From a bacterium (GTDB taxonomy: Bacteria > Sumerlaeota > Sumerlaeia > MVZB01), in assembly GCA_023480605.1 (NCBI GenBank), contig JAMCWS010000332.1, positions 1 through 13,905 on the forward strand: 13,905 nt of DNA. The letters run 5' to 3'. A model generated the notes under the pieces. The model saw only the letters and a list, made by a program, of their open reading frames with translations, did no database searches and had not been told where the DNA came from. This document shows positions 12,685 to 13,905 of the stretch, piece by piece (the first letter of the stretch is position 1; each line of letters starts with the position of its first letter). The translations under genes and the position numbers were made by a program.

Positions 12685-13905
12685 TCATTGCTCTTCCATT
12701 AAACCGGGTATCGGCATTTCGGGCGCTTCATATTTCGGCCCCGGCACCTCTTCCTTGAAGCACAACCGCCGCAGTTTCTCCAGCGCCGCGAAGTCTGCCG
12801 CGGCACCGGTCAGGTTGGCGTCTTTGCCGGCCGCGGCGGGGGGGAGGACGCGCAGCAGGGCTTCGAGGGTGTCCTTGAGCGTGGGGTCGTCCAGGAGCTT
12901 TGCCCGTTCGAGCATCGCGCGCGCTTCGCCGGTGTTGCCCCCGCGACCCAGGAACGCCGCGTGGTGCAGGGTGTCGATCATCACCTCCGCGCCCACCGGC
13001 CCGAGCTTGTTTTTGGCCTTGCGCAGCTTGCTGTCCCAGAGGGTGACGTCGCCGCCCTTCACTTCGCAGACCGTGTTCTTGATCTCGGCGTCGAAGTCCA
13101 GTCCGACGACGCGCGCCAGCTTGAGCGCCTCGTCGGCCGGGAAGCGCGGCGCCCCAAAGGCGTCCCAGGCCAGGATGAACCACTCGGTCAGGGGGTCCAT
13201 CGCCAGTTCGTGGCGCTTGATCGTCACCAGCTTGTCCATGCGCCAACGCTTGACCTCGCGCCGGGCGGCCAGCAGGGCGTCCTCGGGCGTGACGGCGTAG
13301 GGGTCCCATTCCTCCTCGAAAAGCTCGATCTGGCGCCCCAGCGGCTTCTGGAGCGCCCGGCCGCGCGTCAGCGGCCAGTGCTCGCTGAAGACCTGGAGCG
13401 CCGGGCCGAAACTGGCCAGGTAAAGGTCCACCCCGCCGATACCCGATTCCTGGAACCCGGCCACCCGCGCCCGCACGGCCGCCGCCACCTTCGGTTCCGC
13501 GTCTTCCCAGTAAACGGGCTCTCCCTCCGCCCGCTCGGTTTCGCGCACGCGGCAGGCCAGGAAGATCGTGCTCCGGGCCGCCGACTTCTCCTTGATATGC
13601 AGGCTCCCCTCGGCCTCGGTGTTGACCGGCCAGGAGGCCGTGATCGTGAAGCCCGCCTCGACCAGCCCCGTGGCCAGCGCGTCCCACGCGCCGCTGGCCT
13701 TGTGGGTGAACATGATCGTCATGACGCCGCCGGGCTTGAGCACGCGCCGGCACTCGGCGAAGATCGCCGCCATCCGGTGCTGGTAGTCGCGCCCGGCCAG
13801 CCGCTTGGCCCCGCCCTTGCGGCCTTTGAATCGGGCCGGATTGGCCACCGCCTCCCGGTCCTTGTCGGTCAGGTGGTCGACGAACGCTCCGGGGTAAAGC
13901 AGTCC
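12685..13905 (-). CDS. DUF1156-type adenine-specific DNA methylase, C-terminal part
   Basis: The frame is open from the right edge of the window to TGA at 12685-12687 (406 residues visible), so only the C-terminal part is seen. FAECRRVLKPGGVMTIMFTHK (49-69 of the visible part) is the conserved strand of class I methyltransferases following the catalytic motif. It continues with WDALATGLVEAGFTITASWPVNTE, a pattern typical of COG1743/DUF1156 methylases. The catalytic (D/N)PPY motif, SAM-binding motif and DUF1156 region should lie to the right. Residues beyond about 120 are the long family-specific C-terminus, ending PEMPIPGLMEEQ. These enzymes are predicted to methylate adenine in DNA and mark self in defence loci. 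The helicase gene follows on the same strand. There is no internal stop or frameshift in the visible part. Confidence 0.83.
   Translation of the reverse strand, partial: GLLYPGAFVDHLTDKDREAVANPARFKGRKGGAKRLAGRDYQHRMAAIFAECRRVLKPGGVMTIMFTHKASGAWDALATGLVEAGFTITASWPVNTEAEGSLHIKEKSAARSTIFLACRVRETERAEGEPVYWEDAEPKVAAAVRARVAGFQESGIGGVDLYLASFGPALQVFSEHWPLTRGRALQKPLGRQIELFEEEWDPYAVTPEDALLAARREVKRWRMDKLVTIKRHELAMDPLTEWFILAWDAFGAPRFPADEALKLARVVGLDFDAEIKNTVCEVKGGDVTLWDSKLRKAKNKLGPVGAEVMIDTLHHAAFLGRGGNTGEARAMLERAKLLDDPTLKDTLEALLRVLPPAAAGKDANLTGAAADFAALEKLRRLCFKEEVPGPKYEAPEMPIPGLMEEQ

Noticed and set aside
12685..13848. GTG at 13848 as the true start of the methylase
   Set aside because: The frame is open to the window edge with family-like sequence (GLLYPGAFVDHLTD) upstream. 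The catalytic motif must lie further right, so the gene is cut by the window.

Overview
The window is a GC-rich bacterial chromosome segment. No taxonomic marker is present. A sulfatase remnant, a GspHIJK-type pseudopilin operon and interspersed 'ACGAAA' repeats would suit an uncultured Planctomycetota/Verrucomicrobiota-like (PVC) lineage or a similar free-living heterotroph, but this is inference.

Layout. (1) 1-2563, minus strand: four tightly packed minor pseudopilin genes in the canonical type II secretion order H-I-J-K. The last (gspK) runs off the left edge. A good sigma70-type promoter lies about 110 bp upstream of gspH. (2) 2564-3126: gene-free region with several dyads. (3) 3127-3570, plus: an Rrf2-family regulator with three cysteines typical of Fe-S sensors. 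(4) 3771-4661, minus: an alpha/beta hydrolase. (5) 4705-6108: a complete IS256-family element with 26-bp imperfect terminal repeats and an intact transposase, but no visible target duplication. Directly at its right end lies a sulfatase gene that has lost its N-terminal catalytic half (6109-7029). (6) 7105-7715: scraps of one or two other transposases around a strong hairpin. (7) 8055-8316: an initiator tRNA-fMet with its promoter, and an elongator-type tRNA-Met, in tandem. (8) 8434-13905, minus: a defence-island-like block. It holds a decayed SF1 helicase of the DUF4011/DUF3320 type (one nonsense codon plus a large internal deletion), an intact 1104-residue fusion of a phospholipase-D-like domain with an SNF2 helicase, and the C-terminal part of a DUF1156-type adenine-specific DNA methylase.

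The most interesting part is the methylase plus PLD-SNF2 helicase pair beyond the tRNA-Met genes. It resembles the modification and translocase/nuclease halves of anti-phage systems such as class 1 DISARM, type 3 BREX and the DUF499/DUF1156 clusters. The diagnostic partner genes would lie to the right of the window. The 160 bp between the two genes carry a small inverted-repeat element. The left part is ordinary secretion machinery, and the middle (4.7-8.0 kb) is a zone of repeated insertion and deletion.
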